Shown here piece after piece: positions 59,501-63,654 of a stretch of DNA of 64,000 bases. The stretch lies in NCBI RefSeq assembly GCF_932526225.1, contig NC_064042.1, positions 13,839,040-13,903,039 of the forward strand, read 5' to 3'. Position numbers and translations under genes: made by a program. Each line of letters begins with the position of its first letter. Position 1 is the first letter of the stretch. The DNA is from Nematostella vectensis (Eukaryota > Cnidaria > Anthozoa > Actiniaria > Edwardsiidae). The notes beneath the pieces were generated by a model. That model was not told where the DNA came from. It searched no databases and saw nothing but the letters and a program-made list of their open reading frames with translations.

Positions 59501-62500
59501 CTAATACCAATCGTACAGAAATTTATGTCGATTCACGCAGGAGAAAACTCATAATGGCAGAGGCCCGTGGTCACGTTGATAACTCTTTCCGTCATTTAGT
59601 GTTTCAAGATACACACCCTAGAACATACCCCCTATGTGTTGTTGAGGTGAGGCTGTCGTTTCACCTAGAGGGTGAATCCCATAAACTAATACTCACTGTG
59701 GTAATAGAGCTCCATTCGTCTCTTTCGTCCTCCCTAAACGTGAGCATATATGAATACATCCATTTTTGATCTGTCGGATGTCCTTCGGTTGCTATGGCAG
59801 TAATGACGTACACATCTCCGAGGTTGATCTCAATGTACTCTTCTCGAGATGTTGTTGAAGGGCACCATGCACCTGAGGAACCAAGCCTGGCACGCCAAGG
59901 CTCGTACCCAGGCACGTGGCTGGAGGCGTTGAAAGATGAGTTTGGGAGATTTGAAACACCAATAGGTTCGTCACATCCTAGGAAAGGAAAGTATGCTGTG
60001 AGGCATGATGGCTTGTCATCAGTCGGTGCACTTTCGAGCATCGAAAAACTGTGAGAGGGTATGATACAAGGGAAATTAATTAAAAATAGCCACGCCCCTA
60101 TTGGAGGCCGCCCTGGCCCTTACAGTAGTTACGACAATGATTTATCCATTTGCTTGGCTGTTGTATAATCGTTAGTAAAAGTGCGACCCACACGAGCTTT
60201 ATAATAATGGGGTTTCCGCCATGTTCTACGTTTCTTTTGCTACGCTTGTAAGCCAGTGTTTATGTCATTAGATAGCACGTTTTTCGCATCCCTATTCATT
60301 GTCAAGGTGGCCACGGTAACGCGAGTTGCACTCAACCCAACCAATAAAGAAGAAAAGCGCTTGCTATCCTTAAGAGGAAAGCGCTATATAAATCTACTTA
60401 TTATCATTATTAAGAAAAAAAGATGAATAAGGGAAAGGATATTTTTTAACTTCGAGCAGGATCCCGTCAAAAATCATGTACCATTTTAATTCCCACGCTT
60501 TTACATTGTTTTAGGGGATTGTTTTGGATAAATGTTCAAATTAAATGGATAGTTTGAAAAATTATACAGGAATTCAGTAAAACAGTGCTTTTTGTAGAAT
60601 TCAAAATTAAATGTAACAGCCTCCAAAGATACATGATTCTAAAGACACCAACACTGACATTTAAATTTCCTGGTACAAGATTTTTGACGCTCATATGCAT
60701 GGAAATATTCTGTTGGAATTTACCTTAATTTGTTAATTGAGTCTACAATTTGAAAAAAAAGGAAAGATATCCAAGTGTAAGTTACATAGATCTGTGCATT
60801 GTTTTTATGCTCACCGTCGAATACATAGAGCTCCACTTGCAAAAAAGGGTTCAGGTACCATTGTTTCGGAGTGATCCGAATGTGTCCAACTGTCAGGTTT
60901 TGAGGGAAGAAATATCTCTTGACAATATAACCATCAGCGGGCCCCTTAAATACCTGTAATTTAAAAAAAGGCCTCAATATAAAGTAGCCATTACAACAGC
61001 CTATATATCACCTGGAGAAACAGAAACACTCCAGACACTAAGACCTACAGCAATCTTAGCAGTCTGCTTAGCAGCCGCTAAGCTTAGTGTCACGCACGTT
61101 TTCCCCAAGACCTCGTCGGGAAGTCATGCGTGACACTAAAAGCGGTTTCCTTAGGACTTCACCATTAAATGCTAAAATAAACCCAATTTTTTTTCTGACC
61201 GTCCAACTTCGAAAAAAATAAATAGATAGAATTTCTACCCTGTAGCTCACAAGAACATGTATGCAGCAGTGAGATACAAAACAGATATTTTTTCTCTATA
61301 TTAAGACGAGCGCTACCGCTATTCTAAGTTTTAAGAAAGTGAGTCAAAATAGCTTGCGCGATAATTGCAATTTTGATCGACATGGACTTCATAACTAGGA
61401 GGACGTTCTTGCATTTCTTTGCCTTGCTGGCTGTCTAGTGAAGCTCATATCAATTAGATAGCATGTTTCTTGACTTCAAAAATCTGTCAAGGTGGCCACG
61501 ATAGCGCGCGGTGCATGTTTCCGAATTTCCATCGTTTACCTTTAAGTCTCCATCTTGGCGGTAGTCAAACCATTCTTTATCGTCCATGCTGAGCTGCAGG
61601 GTGAAAAGGCTTACCCAGTCGCTGTCACCGCGAAGTGCAAGCTCGCTTAGTTTAGTGCCGTACGGCATTATGGCTATTTGGTAGAATTGATCACCAAAAT
61701 AAAAATGTGGTTTCCATCGAGTAATAAATAAATGACCTTCGTAGGACAGCACACTTATTCTTGAGGAGGAAGAGATGAGTCTATGACGCAAGTCTCTGCT
61801 TTCCATGCCGTAAGCTTTTCCACCAACTGATTTTACAAGAAACAATAAGCGTAAGCGGATGCAAGATTTGTCAAAACATTAAAATAGACTAAACAATTAA
61901 AAGCTTTCCAAACCCCAATTGTAGGTGACCTCTTAAACTCCCTTGATCTGCCACTACAAGTTTAGCATAATATAAGTATATTAAAATACAATCTAAAATT
62001 TTAAAAGCCCTTTCTGAATCGTAAGCGTTGAAAAATAATACATTTGCTTTTTCTATATTCCGCAGACAAAAGCCAGAGCGCACGTGAGTATGCAGTCTAA
62101 AGAATAACGTGATTCCTTAGTGAAATACCTATATTCTATGATCCTCCCCCTATAAATATCTATATCTTTTCATATCTTTCTTTCGGCGCGTTGATAAATC
62201 AAGCGTGTGCGCCGTAGTTGTCCCTCCGCCTTTGAAAATCTTAAATTCCCAAAGAGAATTGACAATGTCTTACCTGGGCAGCCCCTGAGTTCAACCCTCA
62301 TGCACACATGAGTGTGCCATTGAACAGGGCGAAGGCGGATGTACTTGGCGTAGATAGGGCTAGTTAAAATGATCTCCGCCACGCTGTCACTTGCAGTGTT
62401 TCCGTTGAATACCTGCGTATTTAATTTTAAGTAGTTCTAAGTCTGTAACTGATGCAAAAACGTAGGAAAAACCACCGGACAGCCTCTATTTGATGGTGTG

Positions 62501-63261
62501 CGTCGGACCTTATTTTCTGCGTCGACAGTTGATTAATAAAACCTTTAGAAGAAAACATCGACAACAACGTAGATTTATGTTTTTTAGAACGATATTTCGG
62601 CAGGCCAATACCTTCCTTTTTCAGGTTATAAATGAGTTAAAATGGCATGTTACAGCTAGTATATTTACAAAGTTCATTGATGATTAACTAACAAAAGATA
62701 AAAATAGTAATTGAGTAAAGAGTAACTTAAGGAAGATGGTAAAACAGCTAAACGGTATTTTCACGCCGGTTGATGCTACCGGGTTCAAGAGTGCCAGCGC
62801 GAGCTGTCAGTGTGGCTTCTCTTGCTTTGCGGATGGAGTCGCGTTATTTTTTATTTTTTTCAATAGGTATGAGCTTCACACAGAGGGGACGGGTGGTAGA
62901 TGGTGCTCTTACTACTGAACTATGGGGGGGGGGGGAGGGCTTACATCTGAATTGTTCTCGCTATGTCTCTCCCAGCGATTTCCATCTAGGCTATACTCCA
63001 CGCTAAGCTTGGTTACCCAGGCTTCCTCTTTTCCAGCCCTTCCTTGTATAATAACCGCTGAGATGTTATGGAGATAGGGTAAGTTGACTTGAAGAAACTC
63101 TTTCTTGTCATTGACTCGTGAGCACCAGGCTCCTCCTCCCATGCGGCCATTCAAGCGCGCGAACCAGGGCCTGAAGTCTGGGCCGAGTGAGCTTGAAGCT
63201 TTTAGGGAATCATTGTAGATACCAGACATCTCAATACCAATTTTCCTCTGACAGTTGTCAA
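19111..63261 (-). CDS. Polycystin-1-like receptor/channel with eight discoidin domains and a TSP1 repeat (28 exons)
   Basis: Twenty-eight exons on the - strand join with consistent phase and GT-AG borders, encoding about 3,880 residues. Order from N-terminus: eight F5/8 type C domains, each from a long plus a short exon; one thrombospondin type 1 repeat; about seven PKD-type beta-sandwich repeats; REJ region; GAIN with a GPS motif CVCTHLTAFGG (autoproteolysis expected at HL/T); first membrane helix; PLAT; a multi-helix polycystin region; and an extracellular TOP-like domain with the channel helices. Known PKD1-family proteins pair with TRPP channels at cilia or in sperm and fertilisation contexts. 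The discoidin and TSP1 modules suggest binding to cell-surface sugars or matrix; that is inference. The gene symbol is left open because orthology within the PKD1/PKD1L group cannot be set. The N-terminus is unresolved. Confidence 0.85.
20812..20980 (-). CDS. Short exon joining PLAT/TM region to the TOP domain
   Basis: 56 codons plus one base, starting VYDAGSLWEYVETTILPFTF and ending RQLRVIK with donor AAAG|GTATGA. A second GT downstream (at about 20764) would add an in-frame tail but breaks the phase of the next exon, so the first is chosen. Confidence 0.82.
21317..22663 (-). CDS. PLAT domain and polycystin transmembrane region
   Basis: 449 codons in phase 0. PLAT runs over about residues 15-125 (YELTLYTGSWKGSCTTANVF and YLRVWHDMTGYDSSWFLN). 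Several membrane helices follow, including LTCCMSLLFTTMMTSAMFF, QLIIGIQSSFIALPVNILVV, FLYVAWALCVTMILTSAAIT and VVALAVFVAAIL. A Lys/Glu-rich cytosolic loop lies between helices (KKKASEKRRKTED). Donor CCG|GTTAGT. Confidence 0.88.
22942..23172 (-). CDS. GPS motif and first transmembrane helix
   Basis: 77 codons. Contains the GPS core VVHCVCTHLTAFGGGLLVAP with the HLT cleavage tripeptide, then NLSVVVTIAVALAIYIVCAV as the first membrane helix. Donor AAG|GTAATT is used; it gives phase 0 into PLAT. Confidence 0.85.
23173..24522. other. Intron with a hairpin element, no gene
   Basis: Contains a foldback with arms at about 23197-23255 and 23312-23370 (GGATTTGCACGCGCGCC and its inverted counterpart), and further A/T-rich sequence to the next exon. 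The words AAGGTCCC (about 23377) and GGGACCTT (about 23935) form a loose inverted pair that might be ends of a larger degenerate DNA transposon. No coding signal. Confidence 0.5.
24523..25260 (-). CDS. GAIN domain, main exon
   Basis: 246 codons beginning MTNYKENPYTWDSSGETIKS and ending with the first half of GPS (MWSTMGCK, Trp and Cys conserved). It holds a Gly/Arg-rich insert (RVRRDCGGGGRERRSCLSNK) with no recognisable family. The end coordinate is inferred from phase; my base count at the donor AAG|GTTAGT is uncertain by one base. Confidence 0.8.
25952..26197 (-). CDS. GAIN-region exon
   Basis: 82 codons in phase 0 from ELSGNVSAVIDRLSKVLLSL to GHVDTE, with acceptor CCAAG and donor GAG|GTATGC. 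The beta-rich pattern (SIKTPSMDFTLKRSYPEMIG) fits the N-terminal part of GAIN. Confidence 0.78.
27076..28586 (-). CDS. Three helical exons between REJ and GAIN
   Basis: Exons 28383-28586 (VFLPPEERDALLVKTYKVFE), 27500-27625 (IRTIAVGVLANEIITSLAEV) and 27076-27294 (IKAFDSLVQMESVLQSALEI) are all phase 0. They encode the helical subdomain that precedes GAIN in polycystins. For 28383 the donor AAAG|GTACAG is preferred because reading on would meet an in-frame TGA. Confidence 0.75.
29181..29766 (-). CDS. REJ region, second exon
   Basis: Begins by completing an Arg codon, then CVSNCNDKVSPNLKLSIESV, and ends AFAQVSGEVQ with donor CAG|GTAAAG. Cys-rich fibronectin-like beta modules (YYWNLTEVSS and FACKAWLDEDIPLTYEFSYR) are characteristic of receptor-for-egg-jelly regions. 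Confidence 0.82.
29767..30908. other. Intron carrying a MITE
   Basis: 1.1-kb intron. Apart from the element at 30324-30767 it holds A/T-rich and low-complexity CCTTA/CTT-rich sequence (30170-30320). No coding signal. Confidence 0.6.
30324..30767. mobile_element. MITE with inverted ends containing CCCGAGAATTCTCGGG palindromes
   Basis: Left end CCTGGGGCTCGTTTCTC and right end GAGAAACGGGCGCCAGG are imperfect inverted repeats. Each is followed inward by the 16-bp palindrome CCCGAGAATTCTCGGG. Total about 444 bp, no ORF. Non-autonomous DNA transposon, superfamily not determined. Confidence 0.68.
30909..33504 (-). CDS. Large exon: PKD-type repeats and start of REJ
   Basis: 865 codons in one exon. 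About seven PKD-type repeats are seen from their PG-VY-V-V and FGDGNSL signatures: FEEPGLYSLHVANS, YSSLGVFNINLQASN, YTVPGVYNVGIQAFN, YTNVGVYNVTVKCINNFG, YTDPGVYTINTEVYN, YARIGRYGVIVVCNNN and YLAPGVYLTKLTAWN. Two copies of CDW.FGDGNSL show a recent two-repeat duplication within the exon. The last third is REJ-like (VDYTWTLYLRESGMSSEAVQ and LSYDPDYPRTRDLDFYWFCY). Extracellular, many N-glycosylation sequons. Confidence 0.85.
33655..33935 (-). repeat. 32-bp tandem array of an exon/intron junction
   Basis: About eight 32-bp units on the - strand: each carries AACTCCTGCCCAG (exon end) followed by GTAGATAT (donor) and CATGCAA. The first unit is the true exon end at 33899. Later units vary (CCTAG|GTAG, CCTGG|GTAAA), and some keep a usable GT. 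Confidence 0.9.
33899..34063 (-). CDS. Thrombospondin type 1 repeat exon
   Basis: 55 codons: YSDFSSWSECQVSCGGGIQI then RTRNCSTNNIDDC and TRSCNTNSCP. The WxxWS-like start, CSxxCGGG and six Cys pattern define a TSP1 domain. Donor CCCAG|GTAGAT. The last about 26 exon bases and the donor are the unit of the array downstream. Confidence 0.85.
34064..34665. other. Intron end without gene
   Basis: A/T-rich sequence between the TSP1 exon acceptor and the 14-bp array. Short open frames here lack domain similarity and splice context. Confidence 0.5.
34680..36972 (-). repeat. 2.3-kb array of 14-bp units made of donor-like GGTAAG
   Basis: On the gene strand the unit is GAGAGGTAAGGTAA (on + it reads TTACCTTACCTCTC). 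There are well over 100 units, with degenerate copies at the distal end (34680-35400) and near-perfect copies at 36100-36750. The array begins exactly at the donor AAGAG|GTAAGA of the exon 36973-37120, so the real 5' splice site is its first member. Confidence 0.93.
36973..37886 (-). CDS. Discoidin domain 8 (exons 37564-37886 and 36973-37120)
   Basis: First exon: SPLGVNSGLINDSAMTVMDE then MGAWCAPDNDTERILQIDLG, the usual discoidin start. Second exon: ITARFVRFHPLTWNNMPCLR to VELLGCE, the usual end with the closing Cys. Phase 2/0/1 pattern as in the other domains. Confidence 0.85.
38681..40153 (-). CDS. Discoidin domain 7 (exons 39801-40153 and 38681-38819)
   Basis: First exon: PLGMHDRRIKDSQITASTHL then GHAWCAGIQDTRQFLQIDLD, with a Pro/Ser-rich insert after the first strand. 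Second exon, 139 bp: TIRALRVRVHPCAWRKAICL to VELFGNP; the terminal Cys of the usual G-C is replaced by Asn. Intron between them holds the element 38951-39686. Confidence 0.82.
38951..39686. mobile_element. Non-autonomous DNA transposon-like element
   Basis: Inverted ends of about 50 bp: left CTAACTAAAG...ACACGTGTCGTTTTTTGGC, right GCCAAAAAACGACGCGTGT...CTTTAGTTAG. An imperfect direct repeat GTTAGTGGG...GCTAAC (about 20 bp) is found just outside or at both ends. Internal sequence repeats CGTTTTTCC motifs. A related, partial sequence is seen at about 43560-43830. No ORF of note. Confidence 0.58.
40154..41454. other. Intron with tRNA-Met-derived repeats
   Basis: Between discoidin exons. The first half (40154-41100) is A/T-rich without coding signal. 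The second half has three related blocks (about 41115-41210, 41240-41308, 41309-41440) sharing ACACGCATAGAGAAGA followed, in two cases, by a tRNA-Met-like head. Confidence 0.6.
41355..41440 (+). tRNA. tRNA-Met(CAT)-like sequence, probable pseudogene
   Basis: Starts GCCTCGTTAGCGCAGTAGGC (A box region), has anticodon loop TCTCATAAT and B box TTCGATCCTC, and ends CACCGGGCA. Length 86 because of about 13 extra bases after the anticodon loop, and one acceptor-stem mismatch (C5 with C68). An elongator tRNA-Met in animals normally has neither, so this is more likely a decayed copy or SINE head than a working gene. A 5' fragment of another copy is at about 41168-41208. Confidence 0.5.
41455..41668 (-). 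repeat. 21-bp tandem array repeating a 5' splice site
   Basis: On the gene strand the unit is GCGTATGCGGTAAGTGCGGT, about ten copies, alternating with GTAGCG/GTAAGCG variants. It starts at the real donor ATATGCG|GTGAGT (exon end 41668), so TATGCG|GT and the following GTGCGG are repeated. Confidence 0.9.
41668..42669 (-). CDS. Discoidin domain 6, divergent (exons 42377-42669 and 41668-41779)
   Basis: First exon: GCVKNISVMKQNPPVTIAYK then WCSEFKDKQYIQFEFLVDVR. Second exon is shorter than its relatives (112 bp): DFNTGSSTLSKGIVARTVRI to ADVSICG. The fold motifs (WC, ARxVRI, final Cys-Gly) are kept but the sequence is the least conserved of the eight. Phases fit. Confidence 0.75.
42821..43486 (-). 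CDS. Discoidin domain 5, divergent (exons 43197-43486 and 42821-42974)
   Basis: First exon: LEVDDSDITAGWWHVDTRPH then FLLVDLRSEHAVVSMLTRCA; the usual WC pair is missing. Second exon, 154 bp: VITRFVKFVVETLTDSSNIA to MQLYGKKN, also without the closing Cys. The Cys pair was therefore lost together in both exons, consistent with a folded domain lacking that disulfide. Confidence 0.78.
43843..44067. repeat. Left terminal inverted repeat of the Polinton-like element
   Basis: Starts with a G-run then GACTGGGGGCTTTCATAGAC. It matches the reverse complement of the right end closely to about 43973. Inside are palindromic modules of the form CGTAGAT.AATAATT.G...ATTAATCTACG. A second degenerate copy of the terminus (GGGACTGGGGACTTTCATAG) is at about 44032-44051. 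Confidence 0.85.
44152..44490 (+). CDS. Small Cys-rich putative zinc-binding protein
   Basis: 113 codons from the first ATG after the left terminal repeat (an upstream in-frame ATG at 44059 lies in terminal-repeat sequence). Cys pairs are arranged CGKDYC, CMDTYCKVH, CRICG and CRPCG, suggesting two to three zinc sites. It is basic. Function unknown; DNA binding near the terminal repeat is only a guess. Its last about 25 codons run into the local repeats and may not be native. Confidence 0.5.
   Translation: MKCGKDYCRWLKVGHANTYGQRCMDTYCKVHLQRLRKGSPLPKPCRICGIGTQSETRLCRPCGANRAGQRMRGTERRAREWFAFVLSDIAAGGTGWHKAYPNTIPTGCDTGN
44429..44595 (+). repeat. Triplicated GACTGGGTGGCACAAGGCAT segment
   Basis: Three copies, at about 44430-44458, 44491-44519 and 44564-44592, with CCCAAA at the end. 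Between them, the words TGATATCGCAGCCGG and CCGGCTGCGATAC form an inverted pair. The position, between the small Cys-rich gene and the replication genes, suits a regulatory or replication-related region, but no function can be shown. Confidence 0.7.
44593..45309 (+). pseudogene. Replication protein, N-terminal block (unrecognised)
   Basis: 238 codons from MDAYTEEILNSMPDKEAPAV. N-terminal helical region, then beta-rich sequence. No domain recognised with confidence. It lies in the same frame as the polymerase block at 45358 and may be its N-terminal part, separated by a stop and about 50 bases of damaged sequence. Confidence 0.45.
45358..46317 (+). pseudogene. PolB-like DNA polymerase, motif A block
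   Basis: 319 codons. The C-terminal third contains HAHIDMRAAYLGCE, which reads as the palm motif A of family B polymerases (Asp followed by an aromatic five residues on). Directly after the stop TAG at 46315-46317 the coding signal resumes in another frame with GWITTPELKDLLDW, a phrase I associate with PolB between motifs A and B. The upstream two thirds would hold the exonuclease and TPR-like parts, but I cannot identify exonuclease motifs. Confidence 0.58.
46412..47560 (+). pseudogene. PolB-like motif C block joined to SF1 helicase N-terminal half
   Basis: Residues about 105-155 read YHIRAFVLAYTNIALRRMLS followed by VLRVCTDAIYA, matching the helix and motif C of PolB with the first Asp of DTD replaced by Cys; the second Asp, the metal ligand in this family, is kept. 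The same ORF continues into a helicase: Walker A LAGQGGSGKTEWAV, then VIIIDECCK (Walker B) and VVCCGDYGQVPP (motif III-like). Ends at an in-frame TAG. Fusion of a PolB and an SF1 (Pif1/RecD-like) helicase is not the textbook Polinton layout. Confidence 0.62.
47561..48421 (+). pseudogene. SF1 helicase C-terminal half with HNH-like end
   Basis: Same frame as the preceding block, with in-frame stops TAG (47558-47560) and TGA (47699-47701). WGTVHRVQGKTI and YTGISRVRRADQIV are SF1 motifs V and VI. After a Pro-rich spacer the last about 70 residues contain CMVCG, SIDRLDDSQGHYKWNV and LTCLSCNRRHKR, the C..C / H-N / C..C arrangement of HNH endonucleases. The stop at 48419-48421 lies one base from the stop of the convergent integrase gene. 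Confidence 0.65.
48422..49313 (-). pseudogene. rve-family integrase of the Polinton-like element
   Basis: Catalytic core with D in NRIHQSDLLFLP, D in VLMVDEGTEFKG and E in SQAFAESFHRSLEQRLF, spaced close to the D-D-35-E pattern. An N-terminal HTH-like segment (IDRVRKWVSSQPVGGYRQT) precedes it. The frame changes at about 48650; the C-terminal part then reads LEVGTEVYIAV in one frame and LYYTAYSKHGF in another, ending at TGA 48422-48424. A start at ATG 49313 is likely. It inserts the element and makes the 6-bp duplication. Confidence 0.75.
49291..49803 (-). CDS. Unrecognised Polinton-like protein
   Basis: 170 codons, intact, from MMSDEYFESLLEGGAASLPA to LRPI. Acidic N-terminus, central basic helix (KALTHDDVKRMSAEEVRKYE), hydrophobic segment KLVGMALPIDSVVDL, no signal peptide. 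Overlaps the integrase start by about 20 bp, in the same transcription direction as ATPase and capsid genes. No family recognised. Confidence 0.6.
   Translation of the reverse strand: MMSDEYFESLLEGGAASLPAVESLCCSTQPAGTATGGEQTEIADAREKLAILVASGKSREMVGKALTHDDVKRMSAEEVRKYEKRYETALASRTTDALTESFLKLTTKLVGMALPIDSVVDLHIDLVSDYIINNELRTLCGSLYIAVHCRHVMAAKRLPDEELDAFLRPI
49804..49966. repeat. Intergenic spacer with (GTATAC)n run
   Basis: 163 bp between two - strand genes. It includes a run of GTATAC/TATACG hexamers at about 49872-49899, which is self-complementary and can extrude as a hairpin. No terminator or promoter motif can be named. Confidence 0.6.
49967..50560 (-). pseudogene. Packaging-type ATPase (A32/FtsK-HerA-like), one in-frame stop
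   Basis: Walker A is in NALIVGPPSCGKTRFIVDRL and Walker B in NTLIILDDCAASKDV. A following sensor-like segment IARHVGISVGVITQQLTS is typical of genome-packaging ATPases of Polintons and related viruses. The frame is interrupted by a single TAA at about residue 64 (50369-50371). The first ATG is at 50524 (MYPKNIS); the open frame extends to 50560. Its start is 14 bp from the capsid gene stop. It would drive DNA into the capsid. Confidence 0.75.
50574..51837 (-). pseudogene. Major capsid protein candidate (double jelly-roll type), frameshifted
   Basis: Reading begins MSVSDKLDPQRTPRTPLGLK at 51837. N-terminal part in one frame (GETLYVAVPKLSEGVTLVPG), central part in another (51448-50850: PLDHSLLTDHGVLYPRALSE, FYEQVNLHKTFVISKGTDSI), C-terminal part in a third, ending at TGA 50574-50576. 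Length about 420 codons. Size, beta-strand pattern and position next to the ATPase match the major capsid genes of Polinton-like elements, and the sequence type is one I associate with multi-copy cnidarian elements. No restored protein is given. Confidence 0.68.
51902..52852 (+). pseudogene. Coiled-coil/membrane protein, one in-frame TAG
   Basis: 317-codon frame split by a TAG at 52349-52351. The second half has a strong coiled coil (EIDELERENRELENRKPLRE), a basic linker, and then two hydrophobic helices (MAFASTIAAIVK and AWLLIPAVAAFLVRR). A membrane-active or minor virion protein is plausible. The apparent N-terminus is in doubt: another frame opens at ATG 51916 (MGDVDVDIDDFLPG). Divergent from the capsid gene with about 65 bp between, so a two-way promoter may lie there. 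Confidence 0.55.
52837..53106 (-). CDS. Small basic protein with a C-terminal hydrophobic tail
   Basis: 89 codons, intact. Basic, His/Ala-rich N-terminal two thirds, then ALKAGLSALAVAAAYYLF as a tail anchor. It overlaps the upstream gene by 34 bp and the convergent + strand gene by 16 bp, which argues for a real compact gene. Function unknown. Confidence 0.5.
   Translation of the reverse strand: MAGGHPRVQHVTDPRIDRVLFRRRSKALAPAKAHAQGMAPAHFSRMHAAHSMTAAGTAIAPVPGEKSDHTALKAGLSALAVAAAYYLFR
53073..54367 (-). pseudogene. Large conserved-type element protein of unknown role, one frameshift
   Basis: First 297 codons from MDWEGWRMLNEESISRREVE. The central region has SYGYWPQQLNFEVWCATAGC and FLRFHVYFTTRRILYELGAP, then KGGRDHGLGDVFVFYPEEGY. 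The frame ends at 53474, but coding signal continues in a second frame through LGAQVNVRSSIAGPAMEAQA to the stop at 53073, so this is one gene of about 430 codons. Candidate minor capsid or virion component by size and position; not proven. Confidence 0.55.
54398..55072 (+). pseudogene. Broken ORF of the Polinton-like element, unrecognised
   Basis: Coding signal in three frames: 54398-54682 (ending at TAA; includes SWYNFQREHQITTIAALPPI), the same frame beyond the stop (NAELCALFGLEAKDDQ), and a last frame ending IWIRDDRGRRVDFKGKPVRL before TAG at 55070-55072. The start is uncertain; the ATG at 54365 is out of frame. It is divergent from the 53073-54367 gene with almost no spacer. Function unknown. 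Confidence 0.45.
55089..55715 (+). CDS. Intact 208-residue Gly/Ala-rich membrane protein of the element
   Basis: Start MANSDVSSGAIYPSLPSVCP, ATG 17 bp after the preceding stop. A coiled basic segment (LDNEITHHRQVRKKYKRSF) leads into a long small-residue hydrophobic region (VASGIAAGALSSAGVGVSLS and LAEVAGLVGVVGAGTGVVSR), then a helical tail (ISDEEFRLIFREQERYYALK). Two membrane hairpins are likely. No similarity I can name; it is one of the few undamaged genes of the element. Confidence 0.6.
   Translation: MANSDVSSGAIYPSLPSVCPPKGTHMTPAVMPASIGGDVQSFRLQKICDTQAVLDNEITHHRQVRKKYKRSFAVTHAVSVASGIAAGALSSAGVGVSLSGIGVLIDGPLAEVAGLVGVVGAGTGVVSRGLTSKVAKHEDTMNLEESKKNPISELVSKALQDGHISDEEFRLIFREQERYYALKAAIRARHGLASREKKSRKGPCLETR
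55740..56320 (+). repeat. About 110-bp tandem array inside the element
   Basis: Five to six copies, each with GGTATTTCATAACGCCCGAT, TACTTATCCGAATAAGGAAT, AGACTAAAAAGAGGGTCG and TTTTCTAAACATTTCTCGAA. A/T-rich in contrast to the coding part. It lies between the last gene and the right end. Confidence 0.88.
56465..56765 (+). repeat. 57-bp tandem array inside the element
   Basis: Five near-identical 57-bp units (GATCCCTTGGGTCATTGCGG, then TTAGCGATTTCGTGCCACGC and TTGGAACGATTTTGC). The unit is a multiple of three, so open frames run through it in several frames on both strands; these are not treated as genes. Confidence 0.92.
57000..57195. repeat. Right terminal inverted repeat of the Polinton-like element
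   Basis: Reverse complement reads GGGAGGGGGGGACTGGGGGC and matches the left end over at least 130 bp with few differences, including the CGAAACGAGTTTCGCGTAGA stretch and two palindromic modules. Followed by AAGGAT (57196-57201). Confidence 0.85.
57196..57774. other. Intron segment right of the Polinton-like element
   Basis: A/T-rich host intron down to the donor of discoidin domain 4. No coding signal, RNA gene or clear repeat seen. Confidence 0.5.
57775..59086 (-). CDS. Discoidin domain 4 (exons 58791-59086 and 57775-57913)
   Basis: First exon: LGMSIYKIPDSAITASSYAD and GHGAWCADANDSSPYIQVDL. Second exon, 139 bp: IEARFIRIHPVSWNRRACTR to LEIYGFE, with Phe in place of the closing Cys. The intron between them includes a diverged MITE copy and a G-run at about 58523-58540. 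Confidence 0.85.
58488..58690. mobile_element. Diverged relative of the 17946-18295 MITE
   Basis: Starts near TGGCCCGAACCCAAGATTTT (compare GGCCCGTACCCAGGATTTTT at the other copy) and shares TCTAATAAGAATCT and GATTTTTATGCCTT. The right end is not recognisable. Non-coding. Confidence 0.45.
59203..59977 (-). CDS. Discoidin domain 3 (exons 59697-59977 and 59203-59341)
   Basis: First exon: CDEPIGVSNLPNSSFNASSH and SGAWCPSTTSREEYIEINLG. Second exon, 139 bp when the acceptor TCATAG at 59342-59343 is used: QAQYLRLHNYEYIDKPCLRV to FGCLG. A later AAG would break the phase. Confidence 0.83.
60815..61826 (-). CDS. Discoidin domain 2, divergent (exons 61540-61826 and 60815-60953)
   Basis: First exon: GMESRDLRHRLISSSSRISV then LALRGDSDWVSLFTLQLSMD; the WC motif is absent. 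Second exon, 139 bp: VGHIRITPKQWYLNPFLQVE to LYVFDG, closing Cys also absent. Like domain 5 it has lost both Cys together. Phases fit both neighbours. Confidence 0.8.
62274..63261 (-). CDS. Discoidin domain 1 (exons 62945-63261 and 62274-62412)
   Basis: First exon: CQRKIGIEMSGIYNDSLKAS and GGGAWCSRVNDKKEFLQVNL. Second exon, 139 bp: YAKYIRLRPVQWHTHVCMRV to ELRGCPG. The first exon begins two bases into a codon, so an upstream exon ending in phase 1 is required; it is not identified and may lie outside the window. Confidence 0.84.
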
Positions 63262-63654
63262 CTGCAGGATAAAAAAAGCGACATTCACAACGAAGACAAA
63301 CAAAACCTTCTATATCTGTTGGTTTGCAGCAGAATACCAATTCCCAAATGCTTAATTCATTGTTACTTTTATTATATCTATTGAGTGGCCAGAAATTCCT
63401 TTTATTGGACATAAGAACCTCTTCATGCAAAAATGCTAATAACATTAAACCGGTCACTGTTGCAAGCGACAGAAATTGTGACGCTAATCGAATATACCAA
63501 TATGACATCTAGCGGCGGCCTTCGTCGTAAAAAAGAATCGCATTTCAAGATTTAGTGCCTTTGTTTTGAGCCTGCGGATTACATCTAATAAGCGGTCATT
63601 TAGCACGTCCCCGAGGGTGTCCGCCTCATAAAGCTACCAATAGATTAGACACTG

